Shown here piece by piece: positions 1 through 8,021 of a stretch of 34,238 nucleotides of DNA. The position numbers and the translations under genes were made by a program. Numbering within the stretch: the first letter of the stretch is position 1; each line of letters begins with the position of its first letter. The stretch comes from Chitinophagaceae bacterium. GTDB lineage: Bacteria; Bacteroidota; Bacteroidia; Chitinophagales; Chitinophagaceae. The stretch spans positions 1 through 34,238 of the forward strand of contig JANWIJ010000094.1 in NCBI GenBank assembly GCA_025449935.1. The letters are read 5' to 3'. A model generated the notes under the pieces. It was not told where the DNA came from and ran no database searches. It saw only the letters and a list, made by a program, of their open reading frames with translations.

Positions 1-66
1 GCCGACCAGGCCAAATATGCAGCGGAAGAGAAGAAGTGGAATGACCGGTATGAAAGCATCAAATAA
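1..66 (+). CDS. C-terminal end of an unidentified protein (partial)
   Basis: Frame 1 is open from the first base and ends at a TAA at 64-66, giving 21 residues rich in Ala, Glu and Lys that end YESIK. The tail looks helical and charged, and too little is present to identify the protein. A hairpin with a T-run follows 15 nt later, which supports this being a real gene end rather than chance. The start lies outside the window. Confidence 0.6.
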   Translation, partial: ADQAKYAAEEKKWNDRYESIK

Positions 67-80
67 TTAAGTTTAAGGGA

Positions 81-101
81 AGCCACTGGAAAGTGGCTTT
101 T
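81..101 (+). terminator. Intrinsic terminator after the partial first gene
   Basis: A 7-bp perfect stem, AGCCACT (81-87) with AGTGGCT (92-98), closes a GGAA tetraloop and runs into TTTTC. It lies 15 nt after the stop codon at 64-66, where a factor-independent terminator is expected. Confidence 0.75.
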
Positions 102-244
102 CTCATGAATCTTCTACTTAACATAATGGTAATTATAGGAAAAGAATATTCTCGTAAATTTTAATCTAGCCTCATATTTGTGCGGAGAATGGGTATTGAG
201 TGGTTCCATACGCTACAGTAGTTTGCACAGATAAAATTATACCG

Positions 245-784
245 ATGAATAAAGTGATCTTCATTTGTTTTGTTGTTTTCCTGCATGCCTGTGGAAACGC
301 GGAAAGAAAAACTGATACTGACAAACCCGTTGACAAATCAACAGCCGATACGCAGCTGGTGATTCCTGACATACAACCTGAAACCAGTGTTCCGGTAAAG
401 CCAGGAAAAGCACCTGTTAAAAATGGCCCCGACGACGTGTTGGCCAATATTGACCAGTACCTGGTATCTACCCCCTCCTTTAACCCCTCGGCTGCAAATG
501 CAGAAGGCATCAGGGGTTGCACGGTGTCAGTTCATAATAAATTAAACACGGCCAGTTTCCAGAAAGCAATCCTTGAAGTCAGTATCCTGCTTGCGGATGG
601 AAATGAATACCGCACCGACTATTATACTGTAATCAATATAGAATCCGGTCAGCAAAAATTAATCAAGATCCCGAATACGACCCGGGGTGTAAAAGTTATC
701 ACCCATATAGTACGGGTAACAAGCAATGAACTGACCAAGGGCGAAGCCGTGGTGGTTGGTACCCGCTATGTGCCTAAACAATGA
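245..784 (+). CDS. Hypothetical lipoprotein
   Basis: A 179-residue secreted lipoprotein of unknown function. I chose the ATG at 245 over an in-frame GTG at 200 because it gives a compact type II signal peptide: Lys3, a hydrophobic stretch and the lipobox LHAC-G with Cys16. A Thr/Asp/Lys/Pro-rich linker of about 55 residues follows. A predicted beta-rich C-terminal half (about residues 85-179) contains alternating hydrophobic strands and ends RYVPKQ. No Asp follows the Cys, so sorting to the outer membrane is plausible. A near-match to the Bacteroidota -7 element (CATATTTG, 173-180) lies upstream. Its TGA overlaps the ATG of the next gene (ATGA at 781-784), so the two are probably made together. 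I do not recognise the C-terminal fold. Confidence 0.75.
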   Translation: MNKVIFICFVVFLHACGNAERKTDTDKPVDKSTADTQLVIPDIQPETSVPVKPGKAPVKNGPDDVLANIDQYLVSTPSFNPSAANAEGIRGCTVSVHNKLNTASFQKAILEVSILLADGNEYRTDYYTVINIESGQQKLIKIPNTTRGVKVITHIVRVTSNELTKGEAVVVGTRYVPKQ

Positions 785-1293
785 ATTTACGGGAAACTAT
801 ACTGGCGGAACATTCAAAGGCTAACTGCAACCGGATCGTAAAATGGGTCGGTGAATCCCAGTCACGATTTGATAAGCTGTTCGAGCTATTCCTGCTTGGT
901 GAATACCGTGTGGCGCAACGGGCAGCCTGGCCTTTAAGCAATGCCGTCACTGATCATCCCCAACTAATAAAAAAACACATAGGCAAACTGCTGGGTAATA
1001 TCCGGAAACCCGGTGTTCATAATGCTGTGAAAAGAAATTCAGTGCGGATGCTCCAGGAAATTTCCATACCTGGAAAATATCACGGCGATGTAATGAACCT
1101 TTGCTTTGACTTTATCATTTCTCCATTTGAAAAGCCGGCGATCAAAGCCTCCTCATTAACTGTACTCCAAAACCTGTCGCGGCAGTACCCGGATATTAAA
1201 CAGGAACTCAAAACAATCATTGAAGACCGCTGGGATCTTGAATCTGCAGCATTCAGATCCAGAGCAAAAAAGATTCTTACCGCTACCAGGTAA
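781..1293 (+). CDS. HEAT-repeat-like alpha-helical protein
   Basis: A 170-residue, apparently all-helical cytoplasmic protein with no signal peptide. Amphipathic helix pairs of about 30-40 residues recur, for example around AQRAAWPLSNAV (about 45-56), the helix containing AVKRNSVRMLQEI (about 82-94) and AIKASSLTVLQNL (about 120-132). Each has the Ala-x-x-x-Leu spacing of HEAT/ARM repeats, which usually form protein-binding solenoids. Its ATG sits inside the stop of the lipoprotein gene (4-nt overlap), implying translational coupling. Its TAA abuts the stop of the convergent NDH-2 gene with no gap. Similar short helical proteins in Bacteroidota are sometimes given unrelated enzyme names in databases; I see no enzyme motif. 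The HEAT call is inferred from pattern only. Confidence 0.75.
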   Translation: MNLRETILAEHSKANCNRIVKWVGESQSRFDKLFELFLLGEYRVAQRAAWPLSNAVTDHPQLIKKHIGKLLGNIRKPGVHNAVKRNSVRMLQEISIPGKYHGDVMNLCFDFIISPFEKPAIKASSLTVLQNLSRQYPDIKQELKTIIEDRWDLESAAFRSRAKKILTATR

Positions 1294-2586
1294 TCATGAT
1301 CGGGCATTAGGAGATTTGCCGGCTTCGCGGTTAAATTCCCGGAATATCAACCGGAGGTTCTGGTCATAGGTAATATAATTGTACAGCCAGTTGCTGAAAA
1401 CAAAGAACCTGTTCTTGACACCCAATATAAGCATCAGGTGTAACCCCATCCAGATCATCCAGGCAAAAAAGCCACCGAAGTGAAGTTTCGGTTTAGGAAT
1501 ATCGACCACTGCCAGGTTTCTTCCCACAGTCGCCATAGATCCTTTATCATTATACACAAACTCAAATTGTGTCTCCGGGTTTGCTTTTCTTTCGATCAGT
1601 CTGAAATTCCCCGCCAGCATATCCGCCTGCTGCATTGCCACCGGCGCAACCTGTGGATGTCCCTGGGGATAGTCGGCCGTTTCCATATAGGCAATATCAC
1701 CGATCGCATATATATTTTGATATCCCTGCACCACGCAATACCTGTTCGTTTTAATCCTGTTACCTTTGGCTATCATCGTTTTGTCAATCCCATTTGGAAT
1801 ATTACCTTTAATGCCGGCCGCCCATATAACTGTGCCTGTTTTAATAAATTGCCCATCACTTAAGGTCACGTTTATACCATCATACTCTTTTACCAGGGTA
1901 TTCGTAAGCACTTCCACCCCCAGCCCCTGCAGGTATTTATTTGATTGGACCGATGATTTTTCACTCATGGTGGCCAGTGTCTTTGCGCCACCTTCCAGCA
2001 GGTAGATGTGCATCCCCGAAAAATCCAGTTCGGGATAATCTTTGGGCAAAACATATTTTTTCATTTCAGCCAGCGCACCGGACACTTCCACCCCGGTTGG
2101 TCCGCCACCTACGACTACAATATTCATCAGCCGCTGCAATTCGGCCGGGTCTTTTATCGTCAGGGCTGTTTCAAAATTCTGGAGCAACCGGTATCGCAAC
2201 TGCAATGCTTCTACGGTTGATTTCATCGGGAATGCATGCCGGGCCATTTGCTCATTTCCAAAAAAGTTGGTGTCAGCACCCGTGGCAATTACCAGGACGT
2301 CATAAGAAATCTCTTCCGCATCGGTGACAATTTTATTTTCAGCCGGTATTACCTGCTTCAGTTCGGCGAGCCGGATCTTTACATTTTTACTCTTCTGAAA
2401 AACTTTACGTAGCGGGAAGGAAATATTGCTGGCATCAAGCCCGGCCGTGGCCACCTGGTAAAACAACGGCTGAAACTGGTGATAATTAAACCGGTCAACC
2501 AGCACAATATCAAATCCTGCTTTATTATTGAGTTGACGGGCCAGCCTGAGCCCCCCAAATCCTGCGCCAACGATAACTATTTTCAT
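1294..2586 (-). CDS. ndh: Type II NADH dehydrogenase (NDH-2), NAD(P)/FAD-dependent
   Basis: A 430-residue flavoprotein that oxidises NADH and reduces membrane quinone without pumping protons. The N-terminal Rossmann motif GAGFGG (7-12) binds FAD. A second dinucleotide motif, VVGGGPTG (about 158-165), precedes the NADH-binding domain. The late FAD motif YAIGDIAY (about 294-301) and VAPVAMQQA (quinone-site region) are in the order and spacing of NDH-2. A hydrophobic stretch near the end (FFAWMIWMGLHLMLILG) could anchor the protein to the membrane face. Length matches the family. It is divergent from the methyltransferase gene with a 92-bp shared promoter region holding a palindrome. A perfect -7 element, TAAATTTG, lies at 2612-2605 on this strand, 18 nt before the ATG. 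Confidence 0.93.
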   Translation of the reverse strand: MKIVIVGAGFGGLRLARQLNNKAGFDIVLVDRFNYHQFQPLFYQVATAGLDASNISFPLRKVFQKSKNVKIRLAELKQVIPAENKIVTDAEEISYDVLVIATGADTNFFGNEQMARHAFPMKSTVEALQLRYRLLQNFETALTIKDPAELQRLMNIVVVGGGPTGVEVSGALAEMKKYVLPKDYPELDFSGMHIYLLEGGAKTLATMSEKSSVQSNKYLQGLGVEVLTNTLVKEYDGINVTLSDGQFIKTGTVIWAAGIKGNIPNGIDKTMIAKGNRIKTNRYCVVQGYQNIYAIGDIAYMETADYPQGHPQVAPVAMQQADMLAGNFRLIERKANPETQFEFVYNDKGSMATVGRNLAVVDIPKPKLHFGGFFAWMIWMGLHLMLILGVKNRFFVFSNWLYNYITYDQNLRLIFREFNREAGKSPNARS

Positions 2587-2604
2587 GCGGGTGTGTTTAC
2601 ACTA

Positions 2605-2612
2605 CAAATTTA
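2605..2612 (-). promoter_or_regulatory. Putative -7 promoter element of ndh
   Basis: On the minus strand this reads TAAATTTG, a perfect match to the Bacteroidota -7 consensus TAnnTTTG. It lies 18 nt upstream of the ndh ATG. No clear TTG lies 19 nt further upstream; the corresponding position falls on the left arm of the palindrome at 2617-2638. Confidence 0.5.
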
Positions 2613-2616
2613 CACA

Positions 2617-2638
2617 ATTTTCAATATTTATTGAAAAT
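2617..2638. promoter_or_regulatory. Inverted repeat (candidate operator) between divergent ndh and methyltransferase genes
   Basis: ATTTTCAA (2617-2624) and TTGAAAAT (2631-2638) form perfect 8-nt arms around a 6-nt AT spacer. The right arm contains the TTG that serves as the -33 element of the rightward promoter, and the left arm occupies the -33 region of the leftward one. One bound protein could therefore affect both genes. No regulator gene lies nearby. Confidence 0.5.
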
Positions 2639-2660
2639 ATAATAATATTTTTTACCTTTA
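2631..2660 (+). promoter_or_regulatory. Promoter of the methyltransferase gene
   Basis: TTG at 2631-2633, a 19-nt spacer, then TACCTTTA at 2653-2660 (7 of 8 to TAnnTTTG). The start codon at 2679 is 18 nt downstream, giving a leader of about 10-12 nt. Confidence 0.55.
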
Positions 2661-2678
2661 TCCTGTCAACGAAAGATC

Positions 2679-3602
2679 ATGGAACTGACAGGAAGGTATA
2701 AAACTATTCAAACAAAGGCGGCAACCGCTTTTGTCCCGGGCCCCGGTTATGACGCCATCCGGGACTATTATAATATTGCCGGCCCCGACTACGAAGTCTG
2801 GAGCCCGAATTTCAACATGCATTTTGGCTATTTTAAATCTTTTCCCGATCTGTTCTCGCTGGAAAAAATGCTGGTGAATATGAACGAGGAGGTACTGAAG
2901 CAGTTACAGATTGATGCCACAACGACTTCCCGGATTGCCGACCTGGGCTGTGGGGTCGGCACGGTGGCAAGATTTGCTGCCACCAAATTCCCCCGGGCTA
3001 CTGTTACCGGTATCACCATTTCGGATTACCAGATAGAAAAAGGCAGATCCCTGATCGAAAAAGAGGGTTTGAAAAACCGCGTACGCCTGGTAAAAGACAA
3101 TTTCGAAAACCTGCAAGCTGAAAACGAAGTCTTTACCCACGCCTATGCATTGGAAAGCGCTTGTCATGCACACGGGTCTGACAAAGCAGTTTTTATTGCG
3201 GAAATGACCAGGGTATTAAAACCTGGCGCGCGGTTTTGTATCGCGGATGGTTTTCTAAAGCACGACCGCAATCTCCCCCGCATTTTTTCATTCCTGTATA
3301 AAAAGATCTTACGATACTGGGCACTACCCTGCTTTGGGAATATTCATGCGGTTGAAAAGAAGCTGAAAGAAAATGGTTTTACAAATATTACAGTCAGGGA
3401 AATAAGCCTGAATATAGCACCCTCCGTGGCCTATGTGCCCTGGACCTGCCTGAAATTTTTTGCCCGCGAGATCTGGAAGAATAAGAGCCTTCGTATGAAA
3501 AAAGAACGATGGCACAATGTTTATGGCCCTTTACTGGGAATGATCCTGGGCCTGTATCGCCGCCATTTTGGTTATTTTATTATCAGCGGGGCTAAAAAGT
3601 AA
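2679..3602 (+). CDS. Class I SAM-dependent methyltransferase (small-molecule/lipid type)
   Basis: A 307-residue cytoplasmic methyltransferase. The SAM-binding motif I DLGCGVG is at 88-94, followed by the acidic region near VTGITISDYQ (strand 2) and the motif around MTRVLKPGARFCIAD (post-motif II/III). The N-terminal signature YNIAGPDYEVW...NMHFGYF resembles the UbiE, tocopherol and sterol methyltransferase group, in which this region caps the substrate pocket. The C-terminal 100 residues are rich in aromatic and basic positions (FLYKKILRYW, LYRRHFGYF), as in enzymes acting on membrane-associated or lipophilic substrates. The substrate cannot be assigned. It shares a control region with the divergent quinone-reducing ndh, which makes a quinone- or lipid-related role conceivable but unproven. 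It converges on serA with 10 bp between stops. Confidence 0.85.
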   Translation: MELTGRYKTIQTKAATAFVPGPGYDAIRDYYNIAGPDYEVWSPNFNMHFGYFKSFPDLFSLEKMLVNMNEEVLKQLQIDATTTSRIADLGCGVGTVARFAATKFPRATVTGITISDYQIEKGRSLIEKEGLKNRVRLVKDNFENLQAENEVFTHAYALESACHAHGSDKAVFIAEMTRVLKPGARFCIADGFLKHDRNLPRIFSFLYKKILRYWALPCFGNIHAVEKKLKENGFTNITVREISLNIAPSVAYVPWTCLKFFAREIWKNKSLRMKKERWHNVYGPLLGMILGLYRRHFGYFIISGAKK

Positions 3603-3612
3603 ACACCGGTTT

Positions 3613-4851
3613 TCAATACAGCATTCGCACTTTGATCGTCGCCTTCACTTCTTTTAACAACCCAAGCGCCTGTGCAGAAAGTTTCTTATCCACATCCAGC
3701 ACCACGTAGCCGATTTCATCATTTGTCTTGAGGTACTGGCCAACGATATTGATATTGTGTTTGGAAAGTTGTGTATTGATGGCCGACAAGACACCCGGTA
3801 CGTTATGATGAATGTGCAGGATACGATGTGATCCTTCCTGTGGCGGTAATGCGAGGGCGGGAACGGTATGTGATCCAAACGTAATCCCTTTCTCCAGGTA
3901 ATTAAACAACTTAACACTCACATCTTCACCGATATTCTGCTGGGCTTCTTCTGTAGATCCGCCGATGTGGGGAGTAAGGAGGACATTCGGGCAATCCTGC
4001 AATGGTGTCCGGAAATGGTCGCCATTCATTTCAGGTTCCCATGGATACACATCCACCGCAGCTCCGCCGATATGTCCATCGAGGATAGCTTTCCGCAACG
4101 CGTCGAGGTCCACCACCTCTCCCCGGGCATAATTGATCAGGATGGCTCCTTTTTTAAAATACTTAAGATTGGTTTTACTGATCAGGTTTTTGGTTTGTGA
4201 AGTTTCGGGCACATGCAGGGTTACAACATCGGCGCTACCCAGCAATTCTTTCAGTGATTTGGCGTCCTCTGCGTTTCCTAAAGGCAGCTTGGTTTCTACA
4301 TCATAAAAAATTACTTTCATGCCCAGTGCCTCTGAGAGTACGCTAACCTGACTACCGATATTTCCATAACCAATAATGCCCAATGTTTTTCCCCGCAACT
4401 CATAACTCCCACTGGCTTCCTTCATCCAGATTCCCTCATGGGCTGCTTTATTCTTATCCGGGATCCGCCTGATCAGCATGATCGCGGCCCCAATCACCAG
4501 TTCTGCCACAGACCTGGTATTGGAATATGGAGCATTAAAAACCACCACCCCGTTTTTAATGGCCGCATTAAGATCCACCTGGTTGACGCCGATACAAAAA
4601 CAACCGATCGCCTGCAATTTTTTTCCGGCCTCCAGTACTTTTTTAGTGATTTGTGTTTTCGAACGGATACCCAGGATATGTACATCCTTTATTTCATCCA
4701 TCAATTGTTCTTCGGTCAGTGCTTTTGAGATTTTATCCACCCGGACGTATCCGTGCTGGCGGAAATTTTTCAACGCCACATCACTGATATTTTCCAGGAA
4801 AAGTATCCTGATCTTTTCCTTTGGATAACTGGTGGAAGCTATTTTTGGCAT
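3613..4851 (-). CDS. serA: D-3-phosphoglycerate dehydrogenase
   Basis: A 412-residue enzyme that oxidises 3-phosphoglycerate with NAD+, the first step of serine synthesis. The nucleotide-binding motif GYGNIG is at 161-166. The catalytic Arg is in NYARGE (R243), the Glu in the 270 region (PWEPE) and the His in PHIGGST (H295). Residues about 342-412 form an ACT domain (HHNVPGVLSAIN...), the serine-sensing regulatory part, so this is the ~410-residue E. coli-like form rather than the long form. A perfect -7 element (TATATTTG on this strand, 4863-4856) ends 4 nt before the ATG, suggesting a very short or absent leader. No serC or serB lies next to it. Confidence 0.95.
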   Translation of the reverse strand: MPKIASTSYPKEKIRILFLENISDVALKNFRQHGYVRVDKISKALTEEQLMDEIKDVHILGIRSKTQITKKVLEAGKKLQAIGCFCIGVNQVDLNAAIKNGVVVFNAPYSNTRSVAELVIGAAIMLIRRIPDKNKAAHEGIWMKEASGSYELRGKTLGIIGYGNIGSQVSVLSEALGMKVIFYDVETKLPLGNAEDAKSLKELLGSADVVTLHVPETSQTKNLISKTNLKYFKKGAILINYARGEVVDLDALRKAILDGHIGGAAVDVYPWEPEMNGDHFRTPLQDCPNVLLTPHIGGSTEEAQQNIGEDVSVKLFNYLEKGITFGSHTVPALALPPQEGSHRILHIHHNVPGVLSAINTQLSKHNINIVGQYLKTNDEIGYVVLDVDKKLSAQALGLLKEVKATIKVRMLY

Positions 4852-4855
4852 ATTG

Positions 4856-4863
4856 CAAATATA
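4856..4863 (-). promoter_or_regulatory. Putative -7 element of serA
   Basis: On the minus strand the sequence is TATATTTG, an exact TAnnTTTG match that ends 4 nt before the serA ATG. No TTG was found at the usual -33 spacing. If used, the transcript would be leaderless or nearly so. Confidence 0.4.
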
Positions 4864-4909
4864 TAGTCCCTGTTATTAAGATTTTACCCGTATTGGGGAA
4901 AAATCAGGC

Positions 4910-4940
4910 TTTCATTTTTAAGATTCCCCTATTATATTTG
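4910..4940 (+). promoter_or_regulatory. Promoter of the serine-hydrolase lipoprotein
   Basis: TTTC (4910-4913) is a 3 of 4 match to the -33 TTTG. After a 19-nt spacer comes TATATTTG (4933-4940), an exact -7 match. The TTG start codon at 4957 lies 16 nt downstream, which supports that unusual start. Confidence 0.55.
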
Positions 4941-4956
4941 TTTAAACCCGTCTGTA

Positions 4957-6219
4957 TTGAAAAACCTGTTTGCCCCTACCCTATTGATTCTTTTTTTCGT
5001 GGCGTGCAATGTGACTTCCGCTGATAAGCAACAACCCGAAGAAGATTCCTTACAATATTACCCGCCTACTCCCGGTAAAATTAACCAGCAGGAATTCCGG
5101 CAATACTTCCGGGAGCTGGGTGCTTTTTTTGACAGTAGCCTGCTCCGGAGCGGTTTTAACGGGGGAATATTAATCGCCAAAAATGGTTCTGTTATTTATG
5201 AAAAATATGCCGGCTTTGCTGATCTACGGAAAAAGGACTCGTTAACCGACAGCACTTCACTGCATATTGCATCCACCGGTAAAACCTTCACCGGTATTGC
5301 CATTCTGCGGCTTGTTCAGGAAAATAAACTTTCACTGGATGATACCCTGCACAAATTCTTCCCGGGCTTTCCCTATCCCGGCATTACCGTAAAAATGCTG
5401 CTGAACCACCGCAGTGGATTACCCAATTATGTTTATTTTATTTACAACAGCGGCTGGGATGTAAAAAAATATGCAACGAACCAGGACATGCTGAATATCC
5501 TGTACAGTCATAAGCCGCAACGCAGTTTCGCCCCGGGGAAACGTTTCAGTTACAGTAATACTAATTATGCATTGCTCGCGATGATCATAGAGAAAGTGAC
5601 GGGGAAAAGCTACCCGGAATACATGCAACAGAAACTGTTTGACCCGCTACAAATGAAGCATACGTATGTATTCACCCTGAAGGATACGCTGAGAGCTACT
5701 CCTTCTTTTACCACAGGCGGTGCTTACTGGGAGTATGATTTCCTTGATGCCACTTATGGAGATAAAAATATTTATTCCACTCCCCGGGACCTGCTGAAAT
5801 GGGACCAGGCATTGTATACGGACCAGGTGATCAGCCAATCATTGCTGGATTCAGCTTTTACTCCCTATAGCCTGGAACGGCCTTCGGTCCACAATTATGG
5901 TTTGGGTTGGCGATTACAGCTCTTGCCGAACGGAAAAAAAGTAATTTATCATTTTGGCAAATGGCATGGCTTTAATGCTGCATTTGCCCGTCTTACGGAT
6001 GAAAAAGCAACAATCATCATTCTTGGTAATAAATTCAACAGGAATATTTATAATGCCGCCCATTTATGTTATGACATTTTTGGTGATTATATGCAGCGGC
6101 GAACTGAACCGGATGAGGAAAGTGACAACCCTGAGTCCACAAAAAAAACAACGCAGAACAGCCTAAAAAAGAAAAATGCTGCCACCAACCGGGTGGCGGA
6201 AGCAAAAACCCGGAAGTAA
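4957..6219 (+). CDS. Serine hydrolase lipoprotein, class C beta-lactamase / PBP-like family
   Basis: A 420-residue exported protein of the beta-lactamase-fold hydrolase family (PF00144), which covers D-aminopeptidases, esterases and DD-peptidases. The start is a TTG; no ATG lies near, and only this start gives a complete lipoprotein signal (KNLFAPTLLILFFVAC, Cys17). The catalytic SxxK is S106-T-G-K109 and the YxN triad is Tyr-Ser-Asn in FSYSNTNYALLA. The third motif has the form HFGKWHGF, in place of the KTG of true beta-lactamases. The last 45 residues are a Lys/Glu/Asn-rich disordered tail. The substrate is unknown; peptidoglycan or peptide hydrolysis is as likely as esterase activity. It is divergent from serA and followed by nnr after 42 nt. 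Confidence 0.88.
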   Translation: MKNLFAPTLLILFFVACNVTSADKQQPEEDSLQYYPPTPGKINQQEFRQYFRELGAFFDSSLLRSGFNGGILIAKNGSVIYEKYAGFADLRKKDSLTDSTSLHIASTGKTFTGIAILRLVQENKLSLDDTLHKFFPGFPYPGITVKMLLNHRSGLPNYVYFIYNSGWDVKKYATNQDMLNILYSHKPQRSFAPGKRFSYSNTNYALLAMIIEKVTGKSYPEYMQQKLFDPLQMKHTYVFTLKDTLRATPSFTTGGAYWEYDFLDATYGDKNIYSTPRDLLKWDQALYTDQVISQSLLDSAFTPYSLERPSVHNYGLGWRLQLLPNGKKVIYHFGKWHGFNAAFARLTDEKATIIILGNKFNRNIYNAAHLCYDIFGDYMQRRTEPDEESDNPESTKKTTQNSLKKKNAATNRVAEAKTRK

Positions 6220-6261
6220 GTCATTCATTTCTGCGAATTGTTTCCCAACTTTAAGGCGAAT

Positions 6262-7767
6262 ATGAAAATTCTGTCTGCCGAAGAAATACGCCTTTGGGAT
6301 CAGTACACTATTACGCATGAGCCTATTCCTTCTATTGAATTAATGGAACGGGCGGCCGGCAAATGCGTGAGCTGGCTAACCGAAAAATATCCCGGTGTAG
6401 CATCATTTGCCATTTTTTGCGGAAAAGGCAACAACGGTGGCGATGGCCTGGCGTTGGCCCGGATGCTGATCGAAAGAAATTGTTCCGTAAGTATCCATAT
6501 CCTTGAATTTGGGCATAAGGGAACTAATGACTTCCAGGCTAACCTGGCCCGTTTGCATGACTTGCCGCCGGCCGACATTCATTTTATCCAATCGGAGCAA
6601 AATTTCCACCCCTTCCCTCCCGGGCAAATGATCATCGATGCCCTGTTTGGTTCAGGCCTTAACAGGACACTGGAAGGAATAACAGCCCGGCTGGTAGATT
6701 ATATTAATGCTTCCGGGTGTACAATAGTCTCCATTGATATTCCCAGCGGGTTGTTCACCGACCGCTCTTCCAAAGGAGCTCCCTGTATCAAAGCTGCGCA
6801 TACGCTGAGTTTCCAATGTTATAAACCTGCTTTCCTCCTGGCGGAAAATGAAGAGTCGATCGGCGAAATACATTTGCTGGATATTGGGCTGCATCCTGAT
6901 TTTTATCAGGGTGTTTCCAGCCGGTTTGAATTGGTGGATGATGCCATAATCCGGTCAATTCATAAACCCAGAAAACGGTTTTCACATAAGGGGCATTACG
7001 GTCATGCGTTACTGGTAGCAGGCAGCTACGGAAAGATTGGTGCTGCGGTATTATCAGCGCGGGCATGCCTGAGAAGCGGTACCGGGTTACTCAGTTGTCA
7101 TATCCCGGCCTGCGGCTTTGATATTTTACAAAGCACAATTCCGGAAGCGATGGTAATGACAGATATTCATTCCTCCATCAATACAAAGATAGAAGATGAC
7201 CTGACCAGGTATGAGGCAATTGGCATCGGCCCAGGCCTGGGTATCGCTCCTGAAACCAAGATGCTGATCCGGGATATTTTTGATTCATACCGCAGCCCGG
7301 TTATACTGGATGCTGATGCACTGAATATTCTTTCGGCACAAAAAGACCTCCTGAAACTTGTTCCCAAGGGTTCAATCCTTACGCCCCATCCCAGGGAATT
7401 TGAGCGGTTATTTGGAGAAAGCCCCAATGAATTTGACCGGGTATCGCTGGCACTGCAAAAAGCAAAGGAACTCAATTGCATTATCGTATTAAAAGGACAT
7501 CATACGTTTATCGCGACGACAGACGGAAGAGGATTCTTTAACAACACAGGAAACCCCGGTATGGCTACTGCGGGCAGCGGGGATGTATTGACCGGCATAT
7601 TAACCGGGTTGCTGGCACAGGGATACAGTTCAGTGGAAGCTGCCATTCTTGGCGTTTACCTGCATGGTCTCGCCGGCGATATCGCTGCCCGGGAATTTTC
7701 GATGGAAGCCATGCTGGCAGGAGATATTGTTGAAAAATTAAAGGGTGCATTTTTGCAGATCCAATAA
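6262..7767 (+). CDS. nnr: Bifunctional NAD(P)H-hydrate repair enzyme (epimerase + ADP/ATP-dependent dehydratase)
   Basis: A 501-residue fusion that repairs damaged NADHX/NADPHX. I chose the ATG at 6262, which gives the family start MKILSAEEIRLWDQ, over an in-frame TTG at 6238. Residues 1 to about 215 are the YjeF_N epimerase domain with the CGKGNNGGDGLALAR motif (about 53-67). Residues about 235-495 are the carbohydrate-kinase-like dehydratase with HKGHYGHALLVAGS near its start and NPGMATAGSGDVLTG at about 431-445, where the GSGD Asp is catalytic. Length and domain order are normal. It follows the hydrolase gene by 42 nt and may share its promoter. Confidence 0.95.
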   Translation: MKILSAEEIRLWDQYTITHEPIPSIELMERAAGKCVSWLTEKYPGVASFAIFCGKGNNGGDGLALARMLIERNCSVSIHILEFGHKGTNDFQANLARLHDLPPADIHFIQSEQNFHPFPPGQMIIDALFGSGLNRTLEGITARLVDYINASGCTIVSIDIPSGLFTDRSSKGAPCIKAAHTLSFQCYKPAFLLAENEESIGEIHLLDIGLHPDFYQGVSSRFELVDDAIIRSIHKPRKRFSHKGHYGHALLVAGSYGKIGAAVLSARACLRSGTGLLSCHIPACGFDILQSTIPEAMVMTDIHSSINTKIEDDLTRYEAIGIGPGLGIAPETKMLIRDIFDSYRSPVILDADALNILSAQKDLLKLVPKGSILTPHPREFERLFGESPNEFDRVSLALQKAKELNCIIVLKGHHTFIATTDGRGFFNNTGNPGMATAGSGDVLTGILTGLLAQGYSSVEAAILGVYLHGLAGDIAAREFSMEAMLAGDIVEKLKGAFLQIQ

Positions 7768-8021
7768 TTATAGAAATTAAAAGAATGCTTTTGGAAAGCA
7801 GGATATTGTCCTTCTCCGGGGATTTGATCGTAAAGGTGAATCTGCCAGGTTGGGCATAGTTTTCTGATAACCGAATCATTAAAGGGCAGGTATACAATTT
7901 CGTCCAAACCAACTCTTTAGCTGCTAAAGACTCAATTTCCCAATTCCCAATTTCCATTTCGAAATTCCCCTTCAAACCCTATCTTTGCCGTCCTTTAAAT
8001 TTAGATTAAGAATCAACACTT
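7768..8021. other. Intergenic region between nnr and hppA
   Basis: 254 bp. A small hairpin (TGCTTT/AAAGCA at 7786-7800) has no T-run. A reiterated AATTTCC/AATTCCC stretch occupies about 7932-7970 and includes the 10-bp palindrome ATTTCGAAAT (7956-7965). The hppA -7 element follows. I see no gene here. Confidence 0.5.
7980..7987 (+). promoter_or_regulatory. -7 element of hppA
   Basis: TATCTTTG is an exact TAnnTTTG match, 34 nt before the hppA ATG. TTTCG at 7957-7961, in the palindrome ATTTCGAAAT, sits at roughly the -33 spacing as a weak upstream element. Confidence 0.6.

Noticed and set aside
1480-2327. Several plus-strand open frames opposite ndh
   Set aside because: They are antisense shadows of a clear NDH-2 gene with no recognisable domains.
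7656-7907. Minus-strand open frame of 83 codons between nnr and hppA
   Set aside because: It overlaps the 3' end of nnr, shows no recognisable domain, and has no promoter; its intergenic part could be a decayed remnant but nothing supports that.
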